Positions 7,022-16,181 of a stretch of 35,990 nucleotides of DNA are shown here, in pieces. The DNA lies in the NCBI RefSeq assembly GCF_008042035.1, contig NZ_RDBL01000029.1, forward strand, positions 208,063 to 244,052. The letters run 5' to 3'. Position 1 is the stretch's first letter; each line of letters starts with the position of its first letter. The stretch comes from Streptomyces sp. col6 (GTDB lineage: Bacteria; Actinomycetota; Actinomycetes; Streptomycetales; Streptomycetaceae). Position numbers and translations under genes: made by a program. Below the pieces are notes generated by a model that was given only the letters and a program-made list of their open reading frames with translations, was not told where the DNA came from and searched no databases.

Positions 7022-8242
7022 ATGCCCGAAGCCGTGATCGTCTCTGCCGCCCGTTCGCCCATCGGCCGGGCCTTCAAGGGTTCGCTGAAGGACCTGCGCG
7101 CGGACGACCTGACCGCCACGATCATCCAGACCGCGCTGGCCAAGGTCCCCGAGCTGGACCCGAAGGACATCGACGACCTGATGCTCGGCTGCGGCCTGCC
7201 CGGCGGCGAGCAGGGCAACAACCTGGGCCGCATCATCGCCGTACAGATGGGGATGGACCACCTTCCCGGCTGTACGGTCACCCGCTACTGCTCGTCCTCG
7301 CTGCAGACCAGCCGTATGGCCCTGCACGCGATCAAGGCCGGCGAGGGCGACGTCTTCATCTCGGCCGGTGTCGAGATGGTGTCCCGCTTCGCCAAGGGCA
7401 ACTCGGACAGCCTGCCGGACACGCACAACCCGCTCTTCGCCGAGGCCGAGGCCCGCACCGCCGCGCGCGCCGAGGAGTCCGGTGCGAGCTGGCACGACCC
7501 GCGCGAGGACGGCCTTGTCCCGGACGCCTACATCTCCATGGGCCAGACCGCGGAGAACCTGGCCCGGCTCAAGGGCGTGACCCGCCAGGACATGGACGAG
7601 TTCGGCGTACGGTCGCAGAACCTCGCCGAGGAGGCCCTGAAGAACGGCTTCTGGGAGCGCGAGATCACCCCGGTGACCACGCCGGACGGCACCGTCGTCG
7701 CCAAGGACGACGGCCCGCGCGCGGGCGTCACGCTGGAGGGCGTCCAGGGCCTGAAGCCGGTCTTCCGCCCGGACGGCCTGGTCACGGCCGGCAACTGCTG
7801 CCCGCTCAACGACGGCGCCGCCGCGCTCGTGATCATGTCCGACACCAAGGCGCGCGAGCTGGGCCTGACCCCGCTGGCCCGGATCGTCTCCACCGGCGTC
7901 TCGGGCCTCTCCCCCGAGATCATGGGCTACGGCCCCGTCGAGGCGAGCAAGCAGGCCCTGAAGCGGGCCGGGCTGACCGTCGGCGACATCGACCTGGCCG
8001 AGATCAACGAGGCGTTCGCCGCCCAGGTCATCCCCTCCTACCGCGACCTCGGCCTGCCGCTGGACAAGGTCAACGTCAACGGCGGCGCCATCGCCGTCGG
8101 CCACCCCTTCGGCATGACCGGCGCGCGCATCACCGGCACGCTGATCAACAGCCTCCAGTTCCACGACAAGCAGTTCGGTCTGGAGACCATGTGCGTCGGC
8201 GGCGGCCAGGGCATGGCGATGGTCATCGAGCGTCTGAGCTGA
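7022..8242 (+). CDS. Thiolase (acetyl-CoA C-acyltransferase)
   Basis: A 406-residue thiolase, joining two acetyl-CoA or cleaving 3-ketoacyl-CoA. The nucleophile Cys90 lies in TRYCSSSLQ, the active-site His361 in AIAVGHPFG, and the second catalytic Cys391 in MCVGGGQG; NEAFA precedes them as usual. Length matches the family. ATG 7022 is preferred over the overlapping GTG 7019 because the GGAG at 7011-7014 is 7 nt away and family members begin near MPEAVIVSAARSPIG. It is monocistronic, with a strong hairpin 52 bp after the stop and no beta-oxidation partner gene adjacent, so a biosynthetic or a degradative role cannot be separated from context alone. Confidence 0.95.
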   Translation: MPEAVIVSAARSPIGRAFKGSLKDLRADDLTATIIQTALAKVPELDPKDIDDLMLGCGLPGGEQGNNLGRIIAVQMGMDHLPGCTVTRYCSSSLQTSRMALHAIKAGEGDVFISAGVEMVSRFAKGNSDSLPDTHNPLFAEAEARTAARAEESGASWHDPREDGLVPDAYISMGQTAENLARLKGVTRQDMDEFGVRSQNLAEEALKNGFWEREITPVTTPDGTVVAKDDGPRAGVTLEGVQGLKPVFRPDGLVTAGNCCPLNDGAAALVIMSDTKARELGLTPLARIVSTGVSGLSPEIMGYGPVEASKQALKRAGLTVGDIDLAEINEAFAAQVIPSYRDLGLPLDKVNVNGGAIAVGHPFGMTGARITGTLINSLQFHDKQFGLETMCVGGGQGMAMVIERLS

Positions 8243-8294
8243 TCAGAGCGGGTTCCCGGCCCGGGAGGGCCACCGAGCCCCGACCGTGACCGAA

Positions 8295-8329
8295 TCTCCC
8301 CCAGGATGTGATCTATGTCCTGGGGGAGA
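8295..8329 (+). terminator. Terminator hairpin after the thiolase
   Basis: Perfect 12-bp arms TCTCCCCCAGGA and TCCTGGGGGAGA with an 11-nt loop. Confidence 0.85.
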
Positions 8330-8420
8330 GCCGTTTCCGCAGGTCACACCAGCCACAAGGGGAGACCCCGGGCACAAAGACCTGTCCAATTCGTGACGTA
8401 ATGCACTGACACAGGGTGCC

Positions 8421-8434
8421 GCTTGGGCCCAAGC
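8421..8434. promoter_or_regulatory. 14-bp perfect palindrome upstream of an unknown gene
   Basis: GCTTGGGCCCAAGC, with no spacer, 44 bp upstream of the GTG at 8479 in a stretch with promoter-like composition (TAGGAA at 8440-8445). It may be an operator or a leader hairpin; nothing in the sequence decides. Confidence 0.35.
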
Positions 8435-8478
8435 TGATGTAGGAAGTCGGGGGATCGATTGAAACCGGGAGTATGTCA

Positions 8479-9342
8479 GTGAGCGCCATGCCTCTTGCCC
8501 TGTTGCTGACCACCGCCGCCGCCACGGCCGTGGGCGCCGCCGCTCTGCACGCTGCTCACGGGCTGCGCAGGCAGGTCTCGGCGCTCCGGAAGGAACTCGC
8601 CGACGGTCGCGCCCTTACAGCCGCCGTACCCCCTCAGACCCGCAACGACACCACCTCCGCCGAAGAAATACGCGCGGCGGTCGCCGAGGCACTGGCCGAG
8701 GAGCGTGAGCGGGAGCTCGCCGAGGCCCGTGCGTTCTGGGCCACGCAGGAGGCGCGGGACGCCGCCGACGCCCCGTCGCTGCTGGGCGGTCTGGCGGGCC
8801 TGGGCGAGGACGCGCCGTTCTTCATGCCGCGTCAGAGCGACTTCGCCGGTCTCGAAGCGATGGACCTGGACGCGACGGAGGCCCTGGACGAGCTGACCGA
8901 GCTGGCGGGCATGAGCGAGCTGACGGACATGGCGGAGCTTCCGGAGGCGGCGGAGTTCGCCGAGGACTCCCCCGAGCTGGCCGCGGCCCGCCGCCGCCAC
9001 CCCTCGCACCCCGACTTCGTACCGGTCCAGACGCCCGTCGTCACCGACCACGAGCGCACGGTGAGCCGCCTGGAGGAGCTGGCGGACAGCCGTACGGAGC
9101 TCTCCGACGTGCGCCCCGGCCCGCTCGGCACGCTCGACGTGTACGTGTTCGCCGACGGCACGACGCTCTGTATGACCCCCGGCCACCGCGAGACGGCCGA
9201 GCGGCTGGCCGACTCCCTGCGGGCCGGTGAGCACCCGGTGCTGCTGGGCGGCTCCGGTGTCTCCGGCGCGTACGCGCTGACGTTCTCCTGCGGCAGGGAG
9301 AACGTCTACATACTCGCGGACCGCGTCATAGCGAGCTTCTGA
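8479..9342 (+). CDS. Membrane-anchored protein of unknown function
   Basis: A 287-residue protein. The N-terminal hydrophobic segment (about 3-25, MPLALLLTTAAATAVGAAALHAAHG) should anchor it. A charged helical stretch (30-95, including EEIRAAVAEALAEERERELAEARAF) follows and could form a coiled coil. The middle (about 100-165) is very acidic, with repeated ELT/ALDEL/MSEL units. The C-terminal region (about 200-287) looks like a small alpha/beta domain with LDVYVFADGTTLCMTPGH and ENVYILADRVIASF. I do not recognise the family. GGGAG at 8467-8471 is 7 nt from the GTG at 8479; the ATG at 8473 is also in frame but only 1 nt from that site. It converges on a small minus-strand gene with a shared hairpin. 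Confidence 0.75.
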   Translation: MSAMPLALLLTTAAATAVGAAALHAAHGLRRQVSALRKELADGRALTAAVPPQTRNDTTSAEEIRAAVAEALAEERERELAEARAFWATQEARDAADAPSLLGGLAGLGEDAPFFMPRQSDFAGLEAMDLDATEALDELTELAGMSELTDMAELPEAAEFAEDSPELAAARRRHPSHPDFVPVQTPVVTDHERTVSRLEELADSRTELSDVRPGPLGTLDVYVFADGTTLCMTPGHRETAERLADSLRAGEHPVLLGGSGVSGAYALTFSCGRENVYILADRVIASF

Positions 9343-9373
9343 GCACGCTCCGACGCCGGTCCTCCGGCCCCCC

Positions 9374-9399
9374 GGAAGCGGCTCTCGCCGGCCGCTTCC
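9374..9399. terminator. Bidirectional terminator hairpin
   Basis: GGAAGCGG and CCGCTTCC arms with a 10-nt loop, followed by a C-run, between two convergent genes. Confidence 0.6.
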
Positions 9400-9416
9400 C
9401 CCACGCGGCCCGCGGC

Positions 9417-9734
9417 CTAGGCGAAGGCCCGCCCGGCAGCCGCCTCCACGTATCGCACGGCCTCGTCCAGCTCCACGGACGGGGCCGTTTCCAGTGCCAC
9501 GGCCAGGTCGCGCCCGGCGACGGCGAGCTGGTCGCCGACCGCGAACACCCCGGCGTCCGGCATGACCCGGGGCTCCCGGCCGGGCTCCTCGGCGCGCTGG
9601 GCCCGCGCCGACAGCTCCCGCGCGGCGGCCAGGCCCGCGGCGGCGGCCCCCCGCTGGAGCCTGCTCTGCGGGGCGGCGCGCAGCCGGTCGGCGAATCGGT
9701 CCACGGCGATGATCAGGGGCGTCGTATCGAGCAC
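9417..9734 (-). CDS. Hypothetical protein
   Basis: A 105-residue, Ala/Arg-rich, mostly helical soluble protein beginning MLDTTPLIIAVDRFADRLR from a GTG codon, with two further helices (about 30-50 and 80-105) separated by a strand-like VFAVGDQLAVAG segment. No known domain is recognised. Codon third positions are strongly GC-biased in this frame and hairpins bound it on both sides, which supports a real gene. The ribosome-binding site is weak. Confidence 0.6.
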   Translation of the reverse strand: MLDTTPLIIAVDRFADRLRAAPQSRLQRGAAAAGLAAARELSARAQRAEEPGREPRVMPDAGVFAVGDQLAVAGRDLAVALETAPSVELDEAVRYVEAAAGRAFA

Positions 9735-9762
9735 CCCGCGACCCTACCCACCCGCACACACG

Positions 9763-9804
9763 GAAGCGGCCCGCGGCCTCCGGAAGGAGACCGCGGGCCG
9801 CTTC
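9763..9804 (-). terminator. Terminator hairpin after the Bax-inhibitor-1 gene
   Basis: Perfect 14-bp arms GAAGCGGCCCGCGG and CCGCGGGCCGCTTC with a 14-nt loop, 18 bp after the stop codon of the minus-strand gene at 9823. Confidence 0.8.
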
Positions 9805-9822
9805 GGGGTCCGCAGGGGCCGA

Positions 9823-10692
9823 TCAGTCGTCCCCGCTGAGGATGGAGAGCAGGCGCAGCATCTCCAGGTAGATCCACACCAGGGTCATGGTCAGGCCGAA
9901 GGCGGCCAGCCAGGACTCCTCGCGCGGTGCGCCGTACGCGATACCGTCCTCGACCTGCTTGAAGTCGAGGGCCAGGAAGCAGGCGCCGAGGATGATGCCG
10001 ATGACACCGAACAGGATGCCCAGGCCACCGCTGCGGAAGCCGAGGCCGTCACCGCCGCCGAAGGCGGCGAACAGCAGGTTGACCACCATCAGGAGCAGGA
10101 AGCCCATGGCGGCGGCCATCACAAAGCCGTAGAAGCGGCGGGTGACGCGGATCCAGCGCATCTTGTACGCCAGCAGCACACCGGCGAAGACACACATGGT
10201 GCCCAGCACCGCCTGCATCACGACGCCCGGCCCGATGTACGTGCTGACCGCGCTGGAGATGACGCCGAGGAACACGCCCTCGAAGGCGGCGTACGCCAGG
10301 ATCAGCGCGGGTACGGGCTTGCGCTTGAAGGACTGGACGAGCGACAGCACGAACGCGATGATCGCCGCGCCGATGGCGATGCCGTACGACTTGTTGAGGT
10401 TCGCCTCGTCGACCGGCAGCAGCGCCCAGGCGAGCGCGGCGCCGAGCACGACCGTGCCCAGCGTCATCGCCGTGCGCGTGACGACGTCGTCGATGGTCAT
10501 CGCACCGGTACGGGCCGGCGCGGGGGCGCCCGTGGGGGCGTAGGGGTTCGTCGCGTATGGGTTCGGGGCGGTGCCCTGTGCGTACGGGTTGGTACCCGCT
10601 GCGGGGGCCCCGGCCTGCGGCGCGTTGAAGCCCGCGTAACCGTTGTCGCGGCTGAAGCCCCGTCGCGAGAAGACCGGGTTGCTGCTCCTCAT
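9823..10692 (-). CDS. Bax inhibitor-1/YccA family membrane protein
   Basis: A 289-residue integral membrane protein. The cytosolic N-terminus (about 1-62) is Pro/Asn/Tyr/Ala-rich with NPYA repeats. About seven membrane helices follow, including MTLGTVVLGAALAWALLPV, YGIAIGAAIIAFVLSLV, ALILAYAAFEGVFLGVISS, VMQAVLGTMCVFAGVLLAY, FYGFVMAAAMGFLLLMVVNLLF, LGILFGVIGIILGACFLALDF and SWLAAFGLTMTLVWIYLEMLRLL. The acidic residues in the last two segments (LDF, YLEM) are those that form the pH-sensing/ion path in characterised family members. The actinobacterial role is not known. The ATG at 10692 (MRSSNPVFSRRG) has GGAGGAG just upstream. It is probably monocistronic. Confidence 0.92.
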   Translation of the reverse strand: MRSSNPVFSRRGFSRDNGYAGFNAPQAGAPAAGTNPYAQGTAPNPYATNPYAPTGAPAPARTGAMTIDDVVTRTAMTLGTVVLGAALAWALLPVDEANLNKSYGIAIGAAIIAFVLSLVQSFKRKPVPALILAYAAFEGVFLGVISSAVSTYIGPGVVMQAVLGTMCVFAGVLLAYKMRWIRVTRRFYGFVMAAAMGFLLLMVVNLLFAAFGGGDGLGFRSGGLGILFGVIGIILGACFLALDFKQVEDGIAYGAPREESWLAAFGLTMTLVWIYLEMLRLLSILSGDD

Positions 10693-10836
10693 CTCACTCC
10701 TCCATGGCCACCCAGCGTGGCCTTCCCACAAGAGTAATGGGTAGGCAAAGCAATCAGCCTAGTGCCGAAGGAGGATCTTTCCCCCGGACCGGCCGAGCGC
10801 GGCCCCGACGGGCGGCGGCACGCCGTCACCGTGCGG

Positions 10837-11442
10837 TCACCCCGCGGCACGTGCGCCCGCTTCCCGGGCCGCGCCCTCCACACGTTCCCGGTGGCCGCGC
10901 CACCATGCCTCGTCACCGGGCGCCGTGTCCCCACTCCCCCGCCGCAGCCCCGCGGCCCCGTCGATCAGCTCCCGGACGACATCGGCGTGCCCGGCATGGC
11001 GCTGGGTCTCGGCGACGAGATGGACGAGGACGCGGTGGAGCGACAACGCGGGCCCCTCACCCCCGTCCTCCCCGGGCAGCCGCCCCACCGCGTCCAGCCC
11101 GAACGCCTCGACGGTCGCGTCGGAGTGCGCCCACACCCGCCGGTACCGCCCGGTGATCTCCTCGCGGGTCTCGTCGGGCGTCGCCCACAGATCGGCGTTG
11201 GGCTCGGCGTCCCCGGTGATCCACAGCCCCGGCGCGTCGACGGGCCGCCCGAAGGCGGTCCCGAGATAGAACGCCTCGGCCCCGGTCACATGCTTGACGA
11301 GCCCGAGCAGATTGGTTCCGGTGGGCGTGAGAGGACGCCGGACGTCGTACTCACCGAGCCCGTCGAGCTTCCAGAGAAAGGCGTCGCGGGCGTCCTGGAG
11401 GTAGAGCCGCAGGTCGCGCTTGTACGCATCCGTATCCGTCAT
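10837..11442 (-). CDS. DinB/DUF664 family protein
   Basis: A 201-residue four-helix-bundle protein. VKHVTGAEAFYLGTAFGRP (49-67) gives the first conserved His (His51), and HRVLVHLVAETQRHAGHADVVRELIDG gives the HxxxxxxxH cluster near 138-152; together these form the usual metal site. Some DinB-like proteins in actinobacteria are mycothiol- or bacillithiol-dependent transferases; whether this one is cannot be seen. The ATG at 11442 is the first reasonable start. It is separated from the upstream DUF4259 gene by 60 bp in the same orientation, so cotranscription is possible. Confidence 0.85.
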   Translation of the reverse strand: MTDTDAYKRDLRLYLQDARDAFLWKLDGLGEYDVRRPLTPTGTNLLGLVKHVTGAEAFYLGTAFGRPVDAPGLWITGDAEPNADLWATPDETREEITGRYRRVWAHSDATVEAFGLDAVGRLPGEDGGEGPALSLHRVLVHLVAETQRHAGHADVVRELIDGAAGLRRGSGDTAPGDEAWWRGHRERVEGAAREAGARAAG

Positions 11443-11502
11443 GCGCCCAACCTGCCGCTACCAGGCTCCCGCGCCCCACCGGATTTCCCGGTCCGTGGAC
11501 AC

Positions 11503-11871
11503 CTACCGCTCCTCGGCGGCCTCCGCCAGCCGGTCGAAGGTGCCCCTCAGCACCGCCCGCCGCTCGTCCTTGAACCCGTCGACCGGCTCCAGACCGTCGA
11601 TGCTCCGCTCCCACACCGCCATGTACGCGTCCCGCCACTGCCGGACCACCTCCGGCGCGGGCAGCGTCACGCCCACCCAGCCGCGCTCGTGCAGGAGGAG
11701 GAGCAGCTCCAGATCGCAGGGGACGGCCACCCCGTCGTACTCGTCGGGCTCGATCCCCACCGGATCACCCGCCATGGCCTCGGTCACCCGGCCGACGAGC
11801 CGGTCCACAAGACCGGAAAGATGGTCCGCCGCCGTATCACTGTCGAAGTTCCCCGCACCCCAGGTCCCCAT
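11503..11871 (-). CDS. DUF4259 domain protein
   Basis: A 122-residue soluble protein starting MGTWGAGNFDSDTAADHL, the recognisable opening of DUF4259 proteins. Function is unknown; members are small, acidic and often sit as single genes in actinobacterial genomes. The start at 11871 is supported by GAGGAG about 8 nt upstream and by the family N-terminus; an in-frame extension to 11919 is not needed. It lies upstream of the DinB-like gene and may share its transcript. Confidence 0.8.
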   Translation of the reverse strand: MGTWGAGNFDSDTAADHLSGLVDRLVGRVTEAMAGDPVGIEPDEYDGVAVPCDLELLLLLHERGWVGVTLPAPEVVRQWRDAYMAVWERSIDGLEPVDGFKDERRAVLRGTFDRLAEAAEER

Positions 11872-12029
11872 GACCCCGCTCCTCACCCCGCGTTGACGCC
11901 ATCCGGAGGGCCATGACACCAGGCGCCACTGACAGCGGGGGTCATCGGAGCGCGCCGGCGGGGCATCACGTCGCGGGGCCGGCTCAGCCGTTTCCGGGGC
12001 CGGCGCTCTCCTTGCGACGTCGTACGCGA

Positions 12030-12115
12030 TGGTGCCCGGAACCGGACTCGAACCGGTACGCCCCCGAGGGGCAGCGAGGTTTAAGCTCGCCGTGTCTGCA
12101 TTCCACCATCCGGGC
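12030..12115 (-). tRNA. bldA: tRNA-Leu(UAA), bldA
   Basis: The minus strand folds into a class II tRNA: acceptor stem GCCCGGA/TCCGGGC, anticodon stem GCGAG/CTCGC around loop CTTAAAC (anticodon UAA at 12081-12083), a long variable arm and a T arm ACCGG-TTCGAGT-CCGGT. The CCA end is encoded (12030-12032). In Streptomyces this is the only tRNA that reads the rare UUA codon efficiently; bldA mutants are bald and fail to make many antibiotics because UUA-containing regulators such as AdpA (BldH) are not translated. I see no TTA codon in the protein genes of this window, so bldA's targets lie elsewhere. A -10/-35 pair lies about 30 bp upstream. Confidence 0.97.
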
Positions 12116-12143
12116 TTGGCGCGCGGCTCCGCGTTGGCACATG

Positions 12144-12172
12144 ACCCTATCCGGGGGGCCCGGCGCGATCAG
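12144..12172 (-). promoter_or_regulatory. bldA promoter
   Basis: On the minus strand CTGATC (12167-12172) and TAGGGT (12144-12149) are spaced 17 nt. Transcription should start near 12137, giving a 5' leader of about 20 nt to be removed from the tRNA precursor. Confidence 0.6.
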
Positions 12173-12723
12173 CCGAACAGTGGCTCGATGTTGTCTTATT
12201 TATCGATCGCTTGAGGCCCCGTCAGCGCACGTCGGAGGCATACCCACATGCCCGGGGGAGATGGCGGGAGCCCCGGAGTGCCGGGCGAATTGACGGAAAG
12301 TCGCCGCACCGACACAGGCGATTCGCCAGGGGCGCGCCACTGATCGCCAGGGCCGCGCCACCTCGTGGCCGATTCCAGGACCCGATCCGGTCGTTCACGC
12401 ATCGCGGGACCGGGCGTGTCCCCCGCGTGGGCGGGGCGTGGACGGACCCTCCAGGGCCGTACGGGCGCCGGGCCCCTCGGGCCTGTCCGGCGGATCTTCG
12501 CGGGACAGCCCCTAGGCCGCGCGGAGGCGGATGTCATACCCGAGGAGGACGCCGGGGGCCCGATCGTGCGACTCAAGAGGGCCCCGGGAACGGGCACCGG
12601 GAGTGACGACTCACGGCCGTGCGGCGGAGACGATGGAGCGGTACCCCTGACCCGGGGCCCACGCCGACGCGGCGGGCCGCCGGGCGGGTCCCGTCCCGTA
12701 CGCACCCCACCCTGGAGTCTGCT
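12173..12723. other. Gene-free region between bldA and the ABC operon
   Basis: About 550 bp. Frames such as 12211-12606 give Arg/Pro/Gly-rich peptides typical of non-coding high-GC DNA. Visible elements are an AT-rich patch (12186-12206) behind the bldA promoter, an imperfect CCGGGGGCCC/GGGCCCCGG stem around 12551-12590 and a small GAGT/ACTC dyad near 12600-12612. It probably holds the bldA and ABC-operon control regions; I see no clear -10/-35 for the ABC genes. Confidence 0.5.
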
Positions 12724-13494
<771 letters not shown>

Positions 13495-13582
13495 GCCGGC
13501 CCGTACCGGCGCTTCGTCCCCCTTACTCCGGTTACTCCGGCCCCTTTCTCCCCGGGCCGGCAGACTCCCAGGACTGACAGAC

Positions 13583-16111
13583 ATGTTCCGTACCGCCCTG
13601 CGCAATGTGCTCGCGCACAAGGCCAGGCTGCTGATGACGATCCTCGCCGTGATGCTCGGCGTGGCCTTCGTCTCCGGCACGCTGGTCTTCACCGACACCC
13701 TCGGCAACGCCTTCCGCAACCAGTCGGCCAAGAGCTACGACGACGTCGCCGTCGCCGTCACCACCTATGCCGACCAGCGCGACGAGAAGTCCCGTGCCAT
13801 CGACGAGGCCACCCTGGAGAAGATCCGGGGCCTGGACGGCGTGGCCGCCGCCACCGGCCGGGTCGACGGCTTCGCCGGGGTCGCCGACCCCGACGGCAAG
13901 CTCATCGGCAACGGCTGGTCCAACACCGGCTCCAACTTCGCCCCCGGCAAGGACGGCAAGGACACCGCGTACACCTTCACCGACGGCTCCGGTCCCACCG
14001 AGCCCGGCAGCATCGCGCTGGACCGGGACACCGCGGACAAGGGCGAGTACAAGGTCGGCGACACGGTGCGCGTCGCCACCAACGGGCCGGTGAAGGAGTA
14101 CACCCTGTCCGGGGTCTTCACCACCGAGGACGGCGCGGTCAACGCCGGCGGCAGCCTGGTCCTCTTCGACACCCCCGTCGCGCAGAAGCTGTTCCTGCGG
14201 CCGGGCGAGTTCAAGGACGTATCCGTCACCGCGAAGCCCGGCGCCTCCGACCGGAAGCTGCTGGCCGCGGTGAAGCCGCTGCTGCCGAAGGACGCCGAGG
14301 CCAAGACCGGAAAGGTCCGCGCGGACGAGCAGGCCAAGCAGATCGAGAAGGGTCTCGGCAACCTCAACAAGCTGCTCCTGGCCTTCGCCGGGGTCGCCCT
14401 CTTCGTCGGCATCTTCCTGATCGCCAACACCTTCACCATGCTGGTCGCCCAGCGCACCAAGGAGCTGGCCCTGATGCGGGCCGTCGGCGCCTCCCGCCGT
14501 CAGGTCAAGCGCTCGGTGCTCCTGGAGGCCGCCGTGGTCGGCCTCATCGCCTCCGTGGTCGGCTTCGCCCTGGGCCTCGGCCTCGCGACCGGTCTGCGCT
14601 CCGCGATGAGCCTGATCGGCGGCAAGATCCCGGCCGGGCCGCTGGTGGTCGCCCCGCTCACGGTCGTCGCCGCGTTCGCGGTCGGCGTGCTGATCACCGT
14701 CCTGGCCGCCTGGCTGCCCGCCCGCCGGGCCGCGAAGATCCCCCCGGTCGCCGCGATGAACAGCGCGCACGCGGTGGCCACGGTCAAGTCCCTGGTCCTG
14801 CGCAACACCATCGGCGGCATCATCACGCTGCTCGGCGCCGCGGGGATCGTCGGCGGCGCGGCACAGGCCGGGTCCAACGGTCAGCTGCTCATCGCGGGCG
14901 GCGCGTTCCTGGCGCTGATCGGCGTCATCGTCCTCATTCCTCTGCTGTCCCGCCCGGTGATCGCCCTGGTCCGTCCGCTCCTGCGCCGGCTGTTCGGGGT
15001 CTCCGGCAAGCTCGCCGCGCAGAACGCGGTCCGCAACCCCCGGCGCACCGGTGCCACCGCCTCCGCGCTCGCGATCGGCCTCACCCTTGTCACCGGCATC
15101 TCGGTGCTCGGCGTCACCCTCGGCCAGGCGGTCGACAAGATCACGACGGACAACATCAAGGCCGACTACATGGTCTCGATGGCCAGCGGTGACGCGCTCG
15201 ACGAGTCCGCGCTGACCGCCCTGGAGAAGGCCGAGGGCGTCACCGCCGCCTCGCCCCAGCAGGCCGTCTGGCTGACGATGGACGGCCAGGGCGTCTCGGC
15301 GTCCGGCGTCACCCCGGGCGACGTGCAGCAGGTACTCACCGTCGACACCGTCGCGGGCTCCCTGGACACCCTGGAGAAGGGCGGGATCGCGGTCGCGGAG
15401 AAGACCGCGAAGTCGCACGGCTGGAAGCCCGGGGACACCGTCTCCGTCACGTACGACGACAAGAAGAAGGGCACGCTGAAGATCGGCGCGCTCTACAAGG
15501 ACAACGAGTTCCTCTCGCCGGTCCTCATCCCCCGCGCGACCGTCGCCCCGCACGAGGGCAAGGGCGACATCCGCGAGATCTGGGTGAAGACGGAGGGCGG
15601 CGCGAGCGCGGCCCACGAGCAGGCGCTGGTCGACGCGCTGGGCGACAACCCGGGCATGAGCATCATGGACCGTCAGGCCATCCGGGACATGTTCGGCGGC
15701 GGCGTCAACCTCGCGATGAACATCATGTACGGCCTGCTCGGCATGGCCCTGATCATCGCGGTGCTCGGGGTCGTCAACACCCTGGCCATGTCGGTGTTCG
15801 AGCGCCAGCAGGAGATCGGCATGCTGCGGGCGATCGGCCTGGACCGTCGCCGGGTGAAGCGGATGATCCGGCTCGAAGCGGTGGTGATCTCGCTGTTCGG
15901 CGCGCTCGTCGGCATCGGCCTCGGGCTGTTCCTCGGCTGGGCGATCGGGCAGAGCGTCGCCGCGAGCATCCCGCAGTACGTGCTGGTCATCCCGTGGAGC
16001 CGGATCGGGATCTTCCTGCTGCTGGCCGGTGCGGTGGGGGTGCTGGCCGCCCTGTGGCCGGCCCGCAGCGCCGCCCGGCTCAACATGCTGACGGCCATCA
16101 AGACCGAGTAG
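13583..16111 (+). CDS. FtsX-like ABC transporter permease
   Basis: An 842-residue permease with duplicated MacB/FtsX architecture. A first membrane helix (about 14-36) is followed by an extracytoplasmic MacB periplasmic-core-like domain (about 37-255). A first FtsX core (about 258-400) contains RTKELALMRAVGASRRQV. Two further helices near 415-465 precede a second extracytoplasmic domain (about 510-700), and a second FtsX core (about 710-842) contains FERQQEIGMLRAIGLDRRRV. The two RxxELxxMRAxGAS-like loops contact the ATPase. It forms a complex with the preceding ATPase and is predicted to export or detach envelope molecules; the substrate is unknown. No strong Shine-Dalgarno sequence is seen. 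A long hairpin closes the operon. Confidence 0.94.
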   Translation: MFRTALRNVLAHKARLLMTILAVMLGVAFVSGTLVFTDTLGNAFRNQSAKSYDDVAVAVTTYADQRDEKSRAIDEATLEKIRGLDGVAAATGRVDGFAGVADPDGKLIGNGWSNTGSNFAPGKDGKDTAYTFTDGSGPTEPGSIALDRDTADKGEYKVGDTVRVATNGPVKEYTLSGVFTTEDGAVNAGGSLVLFDTPVAQKLFLRPGEFKDVSVTAKPGASDRKLLAAVKPLLPKDAEAKTGKVRADEQAKQIEKGLGNLNKLLLAFAGVALFVGIFLIANTFTMLVAQRTKELALMRAVGASRRQVKRSVLLEAAVVGLIASVVGFALGLGLATGLRSAMSLIGGKIPAGPLVVAPLTVVAAFAVGVLITVLAAWLPARRAAKIPPVAAMNSAHAVATVKSLVLRNTIGGIITLLGAAGIVGGAAQAGSNGQLLIAGGAFLALIGVIVLIPLLSRPVIALVRPLLRRLFGVSGKLAAQNAVRNPRRTGATASALAIGLTLVTGISVLGVTLGQAVDKITTDNIKADYMVSMASGDALDESALTALEKAEGVTAASPQQAVWLTMDGQGVSASGVTPGDVQQVLTVDTVAGSLDTLEKGGIAVAEKTAKSHGWKPGDTVSVTYDDKKKGTLKIGALYKDNEFLSPVLIPRATVAPHEGKGDIREIWVKTEGGASAAHEQALVDALGDNPGMSIMDRQAIRDMFGGGVNLAMNIMYGLLGMALIIAVLGVVNTLAMSVFERQQEIGMLRAIGLDRRRVKRMIRLEAVVISLFGALVGIGLGLFLGWAIGQSVAASIPQYVLVIPWSRIGIFLLLAGAVGVLAALWPARSAARLNMLTAIKTE

Positions 16112-16126
16112 CCGCACCCGTACGGA

Positions 16127-16160
16127 GAAGGGGCCGGTGTCCGCGGACACCGGCCCCTTC
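16127..16160. terminator. 34-bp perfect palindrome, bidirectional terminator
   Basis: Two 17-nt halves, GAAGGGGCCGGTGTCCG and its exact complement, with no spacer, lie between the convergent permease and cyclopropane-synthase genes. Confidence 0.85.
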
Positions 16161-16181
16161 GCATGACGGCGTTACGGCGGC

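Noticed and set aside
12211..12606. 131-codon plus-strand frame between bldA and the ABC operon
   Set aside because: Arg/Pro/Gly-rich, no Shine-Dalgarno, no recognisable domain, and codon usage like non-coding high-GC DNA.
13532..16150. 872-codon open frame on the minus strand opposite the ABC permease
   Set aside because: The plus frame has clear FtsX motifs and membrane helices; the antisense frame is open only because of GC-biased third positions and gives a His/Asp/Arg/Gly-rich peptide.
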